Assembly: GCA_050946935.1 (NCBI GenBank) | Contig: JBMNVR010000022.1 | Location: forward strand, 1 to 28,630 | Source: UQRS01 sp050946935 | GTDB lineage: Bacteria; Bacillota; Clostridia; Oscillospirales; Acutalibacteraceae | DNA: 28,630 nucleotides | Reading direction: 5' to 3' | Part shown: piece by piece, positions 1 through 7,830 of the stretch | How the letters are laid out: every line of letters begins with the position of its first letter | Position numbering within the stretch: the stretch's first letter is position 1 | The notes under the pieces: model-generated | Seen by the model: the letters and a program-made list of their open reading frames with translations, nothing else | The model's database searches: none | Told to the model about the DNA's origin: nothing | Translations under genes and position numbers: made by a program

Positions 1-2
1 AC

Positions 3-98
3 AGCAGAAAATACAACTGTTTCCCTATGCGTCCTCTTAATTGGAAATCCCCAGCTGATTACATTAAGGCTTTTATTGCTAACGGCGAGGTCTTCTAA
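3..98 (+). pseudogene. C-terminal fragment of a DDE/integrase-type transposase (cut by window edge)
   Basis: An open frame enters from the left edge and ends at a TAA at 96-98. Its last residues include the stretch YNCFPMRPLNWKSPADYI. A Tyr-Asn pair followed by a P-x-R-x-L-x-W-K-S-P motif resembles the end of integrase-core (rve) transposases, where it follows the catalytic glutamate. Only about 31 residues are visible, so it cannot be told whether the full element lies to the left or whether this is a remnant. No terminal inverted repeat could be paired because the other end is missing. The family (IS3-like or a relative) is an inference. Confidence 0.45.
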
Positions 99-667
99 TT
101 CTGTAACACATCATTGACAAACCTACACTTTTTCAGTTGTCCGAAAACACCGGATTATTCCGCTTAAACTGGCTCGACGTCTACACGGATTCAAAACAGC
201 GGACTCCAATCCGGACAGCCGCTCCGAATAATCGGGTCTTTGGCACAGATCTGCGGCATCCGCCATCTTGTCATCCCCGAAATGCTGTCCGGCACGGCCG
301 AGATTCTCCACACGATCGAACATCGGGAAAAATGCCGTTTTCAACTCGGATGCTCTTGAGCGGTAGATTCTCCGCCATTCCGCTCCTCCTGGAACCGGGC
401 GACAGGTCGGAGCGGTTTAAAATACTACAAAATCGTAACTTCCGTTTGCTTGACAGATATGGTATACTATCTTTGGTTATTATGCCCGATTGTACGCATG
501 CGGCGCTTTACGCCCTGTTTTGCGACACAGCGGGCGCGGCCGACAGCCGGTATGGAACATTTTAAATGAGGGCCGCAAAAAATATGCCGCCGGATATTAG
601 CTACGGCGCCGGAACGATGTGTTTTCCGCCCTGCGCGGCGGCTTCTTCCGGGAAAGGATTTGTTTGT
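99..667. other. Non-coding stretch with possible degraded coding remnant and kinase-gene leader
   Basis: No open frame here has both a plausible start with ribosome binding site and a recognisable product. One + frame running from about 168 to a TGA near 357 reads protein-like (it contains RIIGSLAQICGIRHLVIPEM), but it has no good start and matches no family I know, so it may be a decayed gene. The right part holds a promoter candidate at 440-468 and the roughly 190-base leader of the downstream kinase-like gene. Confidence 0.35.
440..468 (+). promoter_or_regulatory. Candidate extended -10 promoter for the PASTA kinase-like gene
   Basis: TATACT at 463-468 is preceded by TG at 460-461, giving an extended -10. 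The -35 position (TTCCGT, 440-445) is weak but lies 17 bases away. A TTGACA at 450-455 is too close to serve this -10. The start site would be near 475, leaving a leader of about 190 bases before the ATG at 668. Confidence 0.4.
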
Positions 668-2413
668 ATGCAAAATACTGACAGGCTTTGCATGGGGTGT
701 ATGAACGACAACGGCGGGGAACAGGTCTGCCCGATCTGCGGCTACGACAAGGATAGTCCGCAAAACGCCTCCTTCCTGTCCACCCGCACCTGGCTGAAAG
801 AGCGATATTGCGTCGGCAAGGTCCTCGACAGCAACGGCGAAGGGGTCTCCTACATCGGGTGGGACAACGAAAGCGACACGGTCATCAAGGTGCGGGAGTA
901 TTGTCCGACCGGCCTGTGTGAACGGCGAACCGACGGTTCGGTTGCCGTAACCGAGGGGAGCGAGTATACATATAACGAGGGACTCCTCGGTTTTATGGAG
1001 ATGGCGCGAACCCTCTCCGGGCTGAAGGACGTTCCCGCCTTAATGAACATTTATGATATTTTTGAAGCCAACGGCACCGCCTATTATGTTGTGCAGACCG
1101 TCGCCGGCATCACTTTGCGGGAGTTTTTGCTCCGCAACGGCGGCGTGCTCAAATGGGAGCAGGCCCGGCCGCTTTTCATGCCGCTGATCTCTTCTCTGGC
1201 GTCGATTCACGCCGCCGGAATCATCCACCGCGGCATCTCTCCCGACACACTGTCGGTCGGCCGGGACGGAATCATCCGAATCACCGATTTCTGCATTCCG
1301 GAGGCAAGAACCGCCCGAAGCGACATGACGGCTCAGCTTTTCCCCGGGTTTGCCGCGATCGAACAGTATGGGTTTGACGGACAGCAGGGACAGTGGACCG
1401 ATGTATACGGCATTGCGGCCACCCTCTTCCGTACGCTGGTCGGCACGCCCCCGCCGGAAGCGACCGAGCGGGTCACCGACGACCATATGACCATTCCGGG
1501 CAAGATCGCGCAGGAGCTGCCGCAGTATGTGCTGACCGCACTGGCCAACGCGCTGCAGATTTTGCCGGAGGATCGGACCCAGACAGTGGATTCTTTCAAG
1601 GCCGACCTTATGCAAAGCGGCGATTTTGACGAATATGATGAGGAATACGAAGACTATGTCCGGCCCAAAGGTGCCAAACGCTACGGCGTAATCGCGGCGG
1701 TGGCCACCATCGTCCTGGTTTTCGTCGTGTTTGGCGTTCTGGCCGTGACCGTTTTCAAGGACACCTTCTTCCCGGACAGGGAAGTAACGCAAGCGGAGCA
1801 ACCAACCTCTTCACTGGCGTCACTCCTGCCGATGGAATCCAACGAAAAGTTGTACGATATGCCAAACCTGGTCGGCTCGACCTACGCGCAGGTGGCGGCC
1901 AACGTGGACTATATCAGCGTGTTTCAGTTTGAGATTGAGTCGGCCGTTTACAGCGATGAGTACGAGCGCGGATATATCATCGAGCAGACCCCTGCCGCCG
2001 GCGAAGCCGTGCCGCGCGGCGAAACCGTCAAGCTGAAAATCAGCCTGGGCAGTTCGAGCGTCAGCATGCCCAACCTCTCCGGCATGACGGAGGAGGAGGC
2101 CATCATTGAATTGATGAAAATGGGCTTCTTCTACGACTCGATCACAGTCATGGAAACCTATGATACCGACGCCGCGGCCGAAAAGGTTGTGGAAACGGAC
2201 CCGAAAGCCGGCGTGACGGTCAATCCGGCCGGCAGCGTTAAGATTTTTGTAAACACATATGTGGAGGAGAGCAGCTCCGCCCCGGCGAGTACCTCGCGCC
2301 CTGTATCAACCATAAGTCGTCCGTCCAGCAGCTCATCTGCGGCCTCCACCTCATCGAGCGCCTCCACCTCTTCCCCGTCCGACACAACCACCAGCCGATC
2401 TGAGGAGGATTAG
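668..2413 (+). CDS. Zinc-ribbon / kinase-like / PASTA-domain membrane protein, probable pseudokinase
   Basis: A 581-residue single-pass membrane protein. The ATG at 668 is chosen over the in-frame upstream one at 566 because GGAAAGGA lies 9 bases before it. Domains: a zinc ribbon (C8, C11, C21, C24); a Ser/Thr kinase fold (about 47-315) with a loose glycine loop and the beta-3 lysine K74; a transmembrane helix (about 338-362); two PASTA repeats (about 396-462 and 464-531); and a Ser/Thr-rich tail. The family usually reads HRDISPDN and DFG; here the catalytic loop is HRGISPDT (187-194) and the metal motif is DFC (207-209), so the base Asp, the Asn and the Gly are all replaced. The PGFAAIEQY segment of the activation region remains. 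In relatives PASTA repeats bind muropeptides outside the cell. I infer a pseudokinase or scaffold. No phosphatase gene is adjacent. Confidence 0.88.
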   Translation: MQNTDRLCMGCMNDNGGEQVCPICGYDKDSPQNASFLSTRTWLKERYCVGKVLDSNGEGVSYIGWDNESDTVIKVREYCPTGLCERRTDGSVAVTEGSEYTYNEGLLGFMEMARTLSGLKDVPALMNIYDIFEANGTAYYVVQTVAGITLREFLLRNGGVLKWEQARPLFMPLISSLASIHAAGIIHRGISPDTLSVGRDGIIRITDFCIPEARTARSDMTAQLFPGFAAIEQYGFDGQQGQWTDVYGIAATLFRTLVGTPPPEATERVTDDHMTIPGKIAQELPQYVLTALANALQILPEDRTQTVDSFKADLMQSGDFDEYDEEYEDYVRPKGAKRYGVIAAVATIVLVFVVFGVLAVTVFKDTFFPDREVTQAEQPTSSLASLLPMESNEKLYDMPNLVGSTYAQVAANVDYISVFQFEIESAVYSDEYERGYIIEQTPAAGEAVPRGETVKLKISLGSSSVSMPNLSGMTEEEAIIELMKMGFFYDSITVMETYDTDAAAEKVVETDPKAGVTVNPAGSVKIFVNTYVEESSSAPASTSRPVSTISRPSSSSSAASTSSSASTSSPSDTTTSRSEED

Positions 2414-2447
2414 GCCGCTTCCTCCGCCTTGGTCTTAACAACAAAAC

Positions 2448-2492
2448 ACAGCCGCCGCCCGGTTCCCTTCGCAAGGGCCAGGCGGCGGTTGT
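2448..2492. terminator. Shared hairpin between converging genes
   Basis: GCCGCCGCC (2451-2459) pairs with GGCGGCGGT (2481-2489) around an inner CCCTT/AAGGG hairpin. The right flank is TATTTTCT and the left flank reads as T-rich on the minus strand, so it can end both the kinase-like gene (+) and the DUF421 gene (-). Confidence 0.75.
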
Positions 2493-2536
2493 ATTTTCTC
2501 CCTGCCGGGTTTCACACATGTTGACCGGCAAAAAAC

Positions 2537-3247
2537 TCATTGAAACAGATCGCTGTCGGGCGCGCTCTCCCGCATCCGGTAGACGGTCAGTGTATTGTTG
2601 CGATCGCAGGTTGCCAGAAAAATATCCTCCGTTTTGCAGTCCTGGGTTTTCAACTGATTTTCCAGCCATTGGCGATTGTTTCCGGTATGCCGCAGGTTGC
2701 CCTCCACCACACGGCCATCAATGATGACGTTGATCAAAATCTCGCTTTTCTTCGGCTGGATGTTCAGATCCTTCGGCGTAGCAGGCCGATTCTCTGCCTT
2801 GGGCAGGATAGAAATCCGACCGTTTGGTTCGAGCATGGCCAACTCAATTTCGGCCAGGTCGAAATACCCGTTTACCCGGCACTGGGTCAAGAATTCATTC
2901 AAGTCCAAACGGGTTTTCTTAAAATTCTTTTTGTATAATTCCCCATCCTTGCACAAAACAACCGAACGGCCGTTGATCAACCGCCGTGCACGGATCGAAC
3001 CAGAGGCTACAAGGGAAATGACGGTCGCCGTCAGCGCATAAATCACCATGGAGAGCAGCGGCTTCGCAAAATCGCTTTCCAAAGCCGTGGCCATCTCGGC
3101 CGCGATGGAGCCGATTGTGATCCCGGTGATGTAATCGAACATGTTCAGTTCGGACATTTGCTTATTGCCCATTAGCTTGGTCAGCAGGAAAAGCGCCACG
3201 ATCGACCCGATTGAGGTCAGAGCCACATTCAGCAAATCTTTCAGCAT
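2537..3247 (-). CDS. DUF421 / YetF-family membrane protein
   Basis: A 236-residue protein of the DUF421 (YetF/YrbG) family. Three hydrophobic helices fill the first 85 residues or so, including the family-typical stretch MGNKQMSELNMFDYITGITI. A soluble cytoplasmic part follows, with the ARRLINGRSVVLCKDG segment and a C-terminal alpha/beta region. An ATG 12 bases further upstream exists, but AAAGGATGG sits 8 bases before the ATG at 3247 and overlaps the other one, so the shorter form is preferred. In Bacillus, relatives are linked to spore germination or stress, but the molecular role is unknown. The gene stands alone, convergent with the kinase-like gene and upstream of a shared hairpin. Confidence 0.9.
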   Translation of the reverse strand: MLKDLLNVALTSIGSIVALFLLTKLMGNKQMSELNMFDYITGITIGSIAAEMATALESDFAKPLLSMVIYALTATVISLVASGSIRARRLINGRSVVLCKDGELYKKNFKKTRLDLNEFLTQCRVNGYFDLAEIELAMLEPNGRISILPKAENRPATPKDLNIQPKKSEILINVIIDGRVVEGNLRHTGNNRQWLENQLKTQDCKTEDIFLATCDRNNTLTVYRMRESAPDSDLFQ

Positions 3248-3415
3248 AGATATAACCATCCTTTCGACACGGCCGGAATATGCTTCCGGGCAGCTTTACA
3301 GGCGGGTTTACAATCGAAACCGCATTTGTAAAGTTCAGATTTTAGTGTACCCTGCGGCAGAGAAAATATGTCTGAATCCTGTTGTACACAGGATGAAAAA
3401 ACATTTTCACTGCAC

Positions 3416-3463
3416 ATAAAACAAAACGCGCCCCGGAAGAGAGAAATACTCTTCCGGGGCACG
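3416..3463 (-). terminator. Intrinsic terminator of gdhA
   Basis: A perfect 12-bp stem (3430-3441 with 3449-3460) and a 7-base loop. On the minus strand it is followed by TTTTGTTTT, 26 bases past the gdhA stop codon. Confidence 0.9.
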
Positions 3464-3488
3464 TTGGTTCAATTTAAAAAGGAAAGGC

Positions 3489-4844
3489 TTATACGCAGCC
3501 CTGGGCTTTCATCGCCTCAGCCACCTTGAGGAAGCCGGCGATGTTCGCGCCGGCCATGTAGTTGCCGGGCATACCGTATTCTTTCGCAGCCTCGTCGCAG
3601 GATTTGAAGATGCTCTTCATAATACCGTGCAGCTTGGCATCAACCTCCTCAAACGTCCAGGAGAGCCGTTCGCTGTTCTGGCTCATCTCCAGGCCGGAGG
3701 TAGCGACGCCGCCGGCATTGGCCGCCTTGGCCGGGCCGTAAAGCATGTTGTTCTTGAAATAAACCTCAATCGCTTCGGGCGTCGAAGGCATGTTGGCACC
3801 CTCCGCCACGGCGATACAGCCGTTTTTCGCCAGGATTTCGGCACTCTTGCCGTCCAGCTCGTTCTGGGTCGCGCAAGGCAGGGCAACATCGCAGGGGATA
3901 GTCCAGATACCGCTGCACCCCTCGGTATAGATCGCGTCGGGATGGGTCTCGACATACTCCTTAATCCGGCCGCGGCGAACCTCTTTGATCTCCTTCACTG
4001 CGGCAAGGTCGATGCCGTTTTTATCGTAGATATAGCCGTTGCTGTCCGACAGGGCGACAACCTTTGCGCCAAACTCTGTCGCCTTCTGGGTGGCGTAGAT
4101 GGCCACGTTGCCCGAGCCGGAGATAACCACCGTTTTTCCCGCGAAGGATTTGCCATTGGCCTTGAGCATCTCTTCCGTGAAGTAGCAGAGGCCGTAGCCG
4201 GTCGCCTCGGTCCGGGCCAGGGAGCCGCCGTAGGTCAGGCCCTTACCGGTCAGGACACCGGTGAATTCATTGCGGATGCGCTTATACTGGCCGAACATGT
4301 AGCCGATCTCCCGCGCGCCGGTGCCGATATCGCCGGCCGGCACATCACAGTCGGGGCCGATGTGGCGCTGCAGCTCGGTCATAAAGCTCTGGCAGAAACG
4401 CATAACCTCGCCGTCGCTCTTGCCCTTGGGATCAAAATCTGAGCCGCCCTTACCGCCGCCCATGGGGAGGGTGGTCAGGCTGTTCTTAAATACCTGCTCA
4501 AAGCCGAGGAACTTGATAATACCAAGGTAAACCGACGGATGCAGACGCAGGCCGCCCTTATAGGGGCCGATGGCCGAGTTGTACTGCACGCGGAAGCCGC
4601 GGTTAACCTGCACCTTGCCGTTGTCGTCGACCCACGGCACGCGGAAGATGATCTGCCGCTCCGGCTCAACCAAGCGGTCAAGAACGCCGGCCTCCACCAG
4701 GTCGGGGCGCTTTTCCACAACCGGCTCCAGGGTCATCAGCACTTCGGTCACGGCCTGAATGAACTCCGGCTCGCCGGCATTGCGCTTCTTGACCGTTTCC
4801 AGAAGGTTGGTCAGATACGGGTTGGACAATTCCTTTAACTCCAT
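3489..4844 (-). CDS. gdhA: Glutamate dehydrogenase (probably NADP-specific)
   Basis: A 451-residue enzyme of the hexameric GDH family, close to the usual 445-450. It catalyses reversible reductive amination of 2-oxoglutarate to L-glutamate in the cytoplasm. Seen in sequence: the substrate-site KGGLRLHP (from K96), the glycine-rich PMGGGKGGSDFDPKGK with the catalytic lysine region at K132, the Rossmann motif GSGNVA, and the C-terminal NAGGVATSGLEMSQN. Strong overall match to the anabolic type; the NADP preference is inferred from family resemblance, not proven by a residue. AAGGAGAG lies 7 bases before the ATG. The gene has its own promoter (4930-4958) and terminator, so it is a single-gene unit. 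Confidence 0.97.
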   Translation of the reverse strand: MELKELSNPYLTNLLETVKKRNAGEPEFIQAVTEVLMTLEPVVEKRPDLVEAGVLDRLVEPERQIIFRVPWVDDNGKVQVNRGFRVQYNSAIGPYKGGLRLHPSVYLGIIKFLGFEQVFKNSLTTLPMGGGKGGSDFDPKGKSDGEVMRFCQSFMTELQRHIGPDCDVPAGDIGTGAREIGYMFGQYKRIRNEFTGVLTGKGLTYGGSLARTEATGYGLCYFTEEMLKANGKSFAGKTVVISGSGNVAIYATQKATEFGAKVVALSDSNGYIYDKNGIDLAAVKEIKEVRRGRIKEYVETHPDAIYTEGCSGIWTIPCDVALPCATQNELDGKSAEILAKNGCIAVAEGANMPSTPEAIEVYFKNNMLYGPAKAANAGGVATSGLEMSQNSERLSWTFEEVDAKLHGIMKSIFKSCDEAAKEYGMPGNYMAGANIAGFLKVAEAMKAQGCV

Positions 4845-4929
4845 ATATATCTCTCCTTAAAAATAAAATATGAGACAAAAGGCAACGCCGGCCGGGCTTT
4901 ATTTTCCGCCTGGCATTACACATGGGCAT

Positions 4930-4958
4930 ATTCTACCATTGCAGGATGAATAATGCAA
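4930..4958 (-). promoter_or_regulatory. Sigma-A type promoter of gdhA
   Basis: On the minus strand TTGCAT (4953-4958), a 17-base spacer, then TAGAAT (4930-4935). The start site would be near 4923, giving a leader of about 75-80 bases before the gdhA ATG at 4844. Confidence 0.7.
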
Positions 4959-5188
4959 GAGTTTTTGCAGAAAAAACTGTATTTTTATACATATATTACG
5001 CCCGATTTCCGGACAACTTCTCCCTTCCGGGGCTGATACATCTTTAATCGAAAACAAACAATCCGACCACGGCCGGGAAATTCCCGCGCCGGCAAGAAAA
5101 ACGTCTGCGCGTTTTTTTGCACGGCCTGGCAAGAAACCCGTGCGGATTTATCTGAGAAAATGGCAAGCACCCGCCCCGGATCTGTATT

Positions 5189-5296
5189 ATGCAATGCACA
5201 AACGGCAACACGCTCTCCGGCGGCACCATCGTCCTCGACGGGCGTCATCCCGCCTTCATTCTTTTCCTTGCCGGTACAGCTTATGCGTTTTCATGA
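5189..5296 (+). CDS. Possible small ORF, 35 residues, function unknown
   Basis: ATG at 5189 to TGA at 5294-5296. The product contains TNGNTLSGGTIVLDGRHPAF followed by a short hydrophobic end (ILFLAGTAYAF). The amino-acid make-up is more natural than that of the overlapping frames, but no Shine-Dalgarno sequence precedes it and I recognise no family. It could be a chance frame or a fragment of a lost gene. Confidence 0.15.
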   Translation: MQCTNGNTLSGGTIVLDGRHPAFILFLAGTAYAFS

Positions 5297-5360
5297 GAAT
5301 TTCCGCCCGCATCTGCATTTTTCGCCACAGAAAGAGTCGGTGGGTACTGCACCAAAACGC

Positions 5361-5407
5361 AAAAGAATGCGAGAAACACATAGCTTGTGCTTCTCGCAGT
5401 ATTCTTT
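5361..5407 (-). terminator. Terminator-like hairpin downstream of pgeF
   Basis: AAAGAAT-GCGAGAA (5362-5375) pairs with TTCTCGC-TATTCTTT with a two-base bulge. On the minus strand it is followed by TTTTGCGTTTT. It is about 270 bases beyond the pgeF stop, so either the pgeF transcript has a long tail or the hairpin serves a transcript not recognised here. Confidence 0.6.
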
Positions 5408-5676
5408 ATTACAGAGCAAAGCGGAATAATCAAAATCTTTTGCATCGGCCCTTACGGACCGCCATCAAAACATATGACTTTCATGCCATTTCGCACCCCG
5501 CGCATGACACGGCAGCCGAAATCCACGGCAATCCCCGTACTTCCGCTATGCCTGACTCTTCAACATGCGTCGTACATTACGGGTAACCCGGTCCCGGATT
5601 CTTTGTGCGTCAGCGCTTTAAAACACGACAGCCGCAGCAAGAAGCCGATGCAGGCTTTGCCGGGCGGACGGTATAT

Positions 5677-6504
5677 TCATTTCAACTCAATCATCGCGGC
5701 GAGGTTGCCCCGCATGCCGCCGGTAGCCCGGTGGGAATGCAAGGTATCGGCGTTGCAACAGGTACATACGTCGGTCACGGTCAGGTGTGCTTCGGCAATC
5801 CCGGCGGCCAGCAGAATACGCCGGTTGGCCTCCGGTAAATCCAGCATATATTTACCGCGGCGGCCGGTCGGGATGAGAATTCGGCCGTCGTCTAAACCTG
5901 CTTTGGAAAAGGCGGTATACACCGGTTCGTCCACCTCATAGCAGCAAGGGCCGATACAGGGCAGAACAGCGGCCAGAATATCGGCCGGATCGGAATCGTA
6001 CTCTGCCTGCATCCGCTCCACCGCCCGCCGCCCGATTTGCTGCACCGTGCCCCGCCAGCCCGAGTGAACCGAAGCAATCGCTTTCTTCACCGGGTCAAGG
6101 AAGAGCAACGGCACGCAGTCGGCATAGAGGGTCACAAGCGGCAGGCAGGGCTGGTTGGTAATCATGCCGTCCACAGCGGTGTAATCCCGCTCGCGGATGA
6201 TTCCCTTACCTGCGTCGGCCGCCGTAACCGTGCGGATATGATCGGTATGCTCCTGCCGGCTGAGGACCGCCCGCCGCTCATCCGAGCCGACGGCGGCGAA
6301 AAAGCGGCGAAAGTTTTCAGAAGCATCCTCCGGCCGGTCTCCGTTACCGAAGCTTAGATTCATGCGGGCATACCGGCCCTTCGACACACCGCCGATGCGT
6401 GTGGAAAAGGCGTGCCGGACCAGTCCGGTTTCTTCAAAGGCCGGAACGGTCAGAAAACAAACGCCGTTTTGTTCATGTATATGGAAAACGCTTGTCTGGA
6501 ACAT
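5677..6504 (-). CDS. pgeF: Peptidoglycan editing factor PgeF (YfiH / multicopper-oxidase-like laccase domain)
   Basis: A 275-residue protein of the YfiH/DUF152 family, typical length. The conserved metal-site residues are visible: H86 in SRQEHTDHI, C130 in LYADCVPLLF, and H147 in SVHSGWRGT; a late HSHR motif is also present. In Escherichia coli YfiH removes mistakes in which L-Ser replaces L-Ala in peptidoglycan precursors; other members act on purine nucleosides in vitro. The Bacillus relative is ylmD. GGAGG lies 10 bases before the ATG. It starts 29 bases after the XRE regulator stop and is probably co-transcribed with it. Confidence 0.93.
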   Translation of the reverse strand: MFQTSVFHIHEQNGVCFLTVPAFEETGLVRHAFSTRIGGVSKGRYARMNLSFGNGDRPEDASENFRRFFAAVGSDERRAVLSRQEHTDHIRTVTAADAGKGIIRERDYTAVDGMITNQPCLPLVTLYADCVPLLFLDPVKKAIASVHSGWRGTVQQIGRRAVERMQAEYDSDPADILAAVLPCIGPCCYEVDEPVYTAFSKAGLDDGRILIPTGRRGKYMLDLPEANRRILLAAGIAEAHLTVTDVCTCCNADTLHSHRATGGMRGNLAAMIELK

Positions 6505-6533
6505 ATGGGAAAAACCTCCGAAACCGCAAAACT

Positions 6534-6899
6534 TTATTTTGCTTTTTCAGATATTATAACATTTGCGCTGACCAAAAGAAAGTCGAAAAGGCGTTCAATT
6601 TCCTCATCCGAAAGTTTTTGTCCGTTACAAGTCAGTTTTCCCTCCAGTTTAAAGTGCTTTTTCAAATCGCTGCTCAACTGACTGACCTCTGTGGTATCCG
6701 GTTCTATGCCAAGCAGGAAATCGCTGGTCACTGAAAAGAACTTGCAAAGTGCCAAAAGGTGCGGGGGGCGTGGTATTCGATCCCCAAGCTCGTAATTGCC
6801 AATCGTGCTGGGAGAGACGCCCAACACGCATGCCAGATCAGTCTGGGTCAGGTGCTGGGCTTTCCTGAGTTCGGTCAGGCGTTCGGAAAAGTTGCTCAT
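6534..6899 (-). CDS. XRE-family helix-turn-helix transcriptional regulator
   Basis: 121 residues. The ATG at 6899 is chosen because AAGGAGG stands 8 bases upstream; the frame stays open to 6956 but has no binding site there. Residues 1-60 form a Cro/CI-type helix-turn-helix, with LTQTDLACVLGVSPSTIGNYELG as the recognition region. The rest is an acidic, helical C-terminal part of unknown role, with LSDEEIERLFDFLLVSA. Likely a dimeric repressor. It is divergent from the two-gene cassette at 7247-7770 and has its own promoter at 6941-6969, so control of itself, pgeF and the divergent cassette is plausible but not shown. Confidence 0.9.
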   Translation of the reverse strand: MSNFSERLTELRKAQHLTQTDLACVLGVSPSTIGNYELGDRIPRPPHLLALCKFFSVTSDFLLGIEPDTTEVSQLSSDLKKHFKLEGKLTCNGQKLSDEEIERLFDFLLVSANVIISEKAK

Positions 6900-7246
6900 A
6901 AAGATAGCCTCCTTAAGATAATTTTCCTTGTCCGCATATGATTTTATCACACCCATTGTGTTTTTGCAACATTTTAGTGTTTAAAACAAACAAAGAAATT
7001 GTGCAACAAACAGGCAACAAAGAACGAATATCACAAAAAGTGTATAATTTTCTAAAAACAGGTTGCTTTACGCCGGGTTCAGTGATAATATTCAATGAGC
7101 GGATAGAATTAAATCCACTATTTCGGGATGAGATGAGAAACGGCAACCGAAAATCAGCAGAAAAATTCCATCAAAAAGAGAGGAGGTGGGTCTAAATCGC
7201 TACTTATATTTAAAAATCACGATTTGTGTATAAAGGAGATGCAAAA
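6900..7246. other. Divergent AT-rich control region
   Basis: About 350 bases between divergent genes, much richer in A+T than its surroundings. Besides the XRE promoter it holds GCAACAAA twice (7003-7010 and 7014-7021, 11 bases apart), a further GCAAC at 6966-6970, and TATAAT at 7043-7048 on the + strand without a good -35. An AGGAGGT at about 7182-7188 precedes no usable open frame, only a 15-codon GTG frame that starts too close to it. The GCAAC repeats are candidate repressor sites. Confidence 0.4.
6941..6969 (-). promoter_or_regulatory. Promoter of the XRE regulator-pgeF unit
   Basis: On the minus strand TTGCAA (6964-6969), a 17-base spacer and TAAAAT (6941-6946). The start would fall near 6934, about 35 bases before the ATG at 6899. 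Confidence 0.65.
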
Positions 7247-7456
7247 ATGAACTTGTATGAACTCGGTCAGGAATATATAACCACTGCGACGGCGCTTTGT
7301 GAGAGGGCTGCGGCGCTTTCCAAATATTCTGCCCCGTCCGAACGGGCAGCCAGAGAGCTTGCGTCGCGCATTTATGAGCTTCGGCGCATTGCTACGCGCC
7401 TGAAAAAATACGGCAGGCACCTTTGTCATTATTATGAAAGGGGAACAGAAGAATGA
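7247..7456 (+). CDS. Small helical protein of unknown function
   Basis: 69 residues. The ATG at 7247 has AAAGGAGA about 8 bases upstream; a GTG at 7226 is in frame but lies upstream of that site. The product is predicted to be nearly all alpha-helix and becomes very basic in the second half (ELRRIATRLKKYGRHLCHYY). I do not recognise the family. Its TGA overlaps the start of the sigma-region-4-like gene (ATG at 7453), so the two are translationally coupled and probably work together. Such pairs occur in prophage or integrative-element remnants, but no other phage gene is present here. Confidence 0.7.
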   Translation: MNLYELGQEYITTATALCERAAALSKYSAPSERAARELASRIYELRRIATRLKKYGRHLCHYYERGTEE

Positions 7457-7770
7457 AGCGCGGAACGAGACTGATCAGCCTGGATATTTTTGGCGACCGA
7501 TACCCCTGGGAAGGGGAAAGCTATTCGGCCGGGGACAACAGCGAGACCATCGCAAAAATGAAACGTGCAGTGATTGATGTTATGGAGGAAGAGCTGACCG
7601 TCCGTCAGCGAGAAGTGGTGGAAGATTACTACTTCAAAAACATGACAGTAACCGAGATCGCGCAAAAGCGCGGCGTTAATAAGTCAACCATATCCCGGCA
7701 CTTGAAACGGGCACGGACCAAGATCAAAAAGTGCCTGAAATATGGATTTTATTCCTCCGGACGCCGATAG
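7453..7770 (+). CDS. Sigma-70 region 4-like helix-turn-helix protein
   Basis: 105 residues. Residues about 48-95 form a sigma-70 region 4 / LuxR-like helix-turn-helix: LTVRQREVVEDYYFKNMTV, then EIAQKRGVNKSTISRHLKRA as the turn and recognition helix. There is no region 2, so it is not a complete sigma factor; the first 45 residues match nothing I know. Length and make-up fit the short sigma-like regulators found in Clostridia and their mobile elements. The ATG overlaps the stop of the small helical gene; AAAGGGGAACAG within that gene serves as binding site. A terminator follows 60 bases downstream. Confidence 0.82.
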   Translation: MKRGTRLISLDIFGDRYPWEGESYSAGDNSETIAKMKRAVIDVMEEELTVRQREVVEDYYFKNMTVTEIAQKRGVNKSTISRHLKRARTKIKKCLKYGFYSSGRR

Positions 7771-7830
7771 AGCGTAAGAATCATTCCATTCGCCCATACC
7801 GGAATTCAAAATCTGCGATAAAATACTTGA

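Larger units (their letters stand above)
4845..5676. other. Long intergenic region between gdhA and pgeF
   Basis: About 830 bases without a convincing gene. It holds the gdhA leader and promoter at the left and a terminator-like hairpin at 5361-5407. The frames open across 5140-5941 have no good ribosome binding site, are rich in Arg/His/Pro/Ser, and overlap pgeF antisense, so they are probably chance frames. One 35-codon frame at 5189-5296 reads more protein-like and is listed separately. Confidence 0.5.

Noticed and set aside
450..468. TTGACA followed by TATACT as a standard promoter
   Set aside because: The spacer would be only 7 bases; the -10 is better explained as an extended -10 with a weak -35.
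1040..1801. A 253-codon minus-strand frame inside the kinase-like gene
   Set aside because: It lies opposite the well-supported PASTA protein, has low-complexity basic composition and no ribosome binding site.
5140..5941. Two long + strand frames between gdhA and pgeF
   Set aside because: Arg/His/Pro/Ser-rich products, no binding site, and one overlaps pgeF antisense.
7180..7230. A short coding frame after the AGGAGGT near 7185
   Set aside because: Only a 15-codon GTG frame follows and its start is too close to the binding site.
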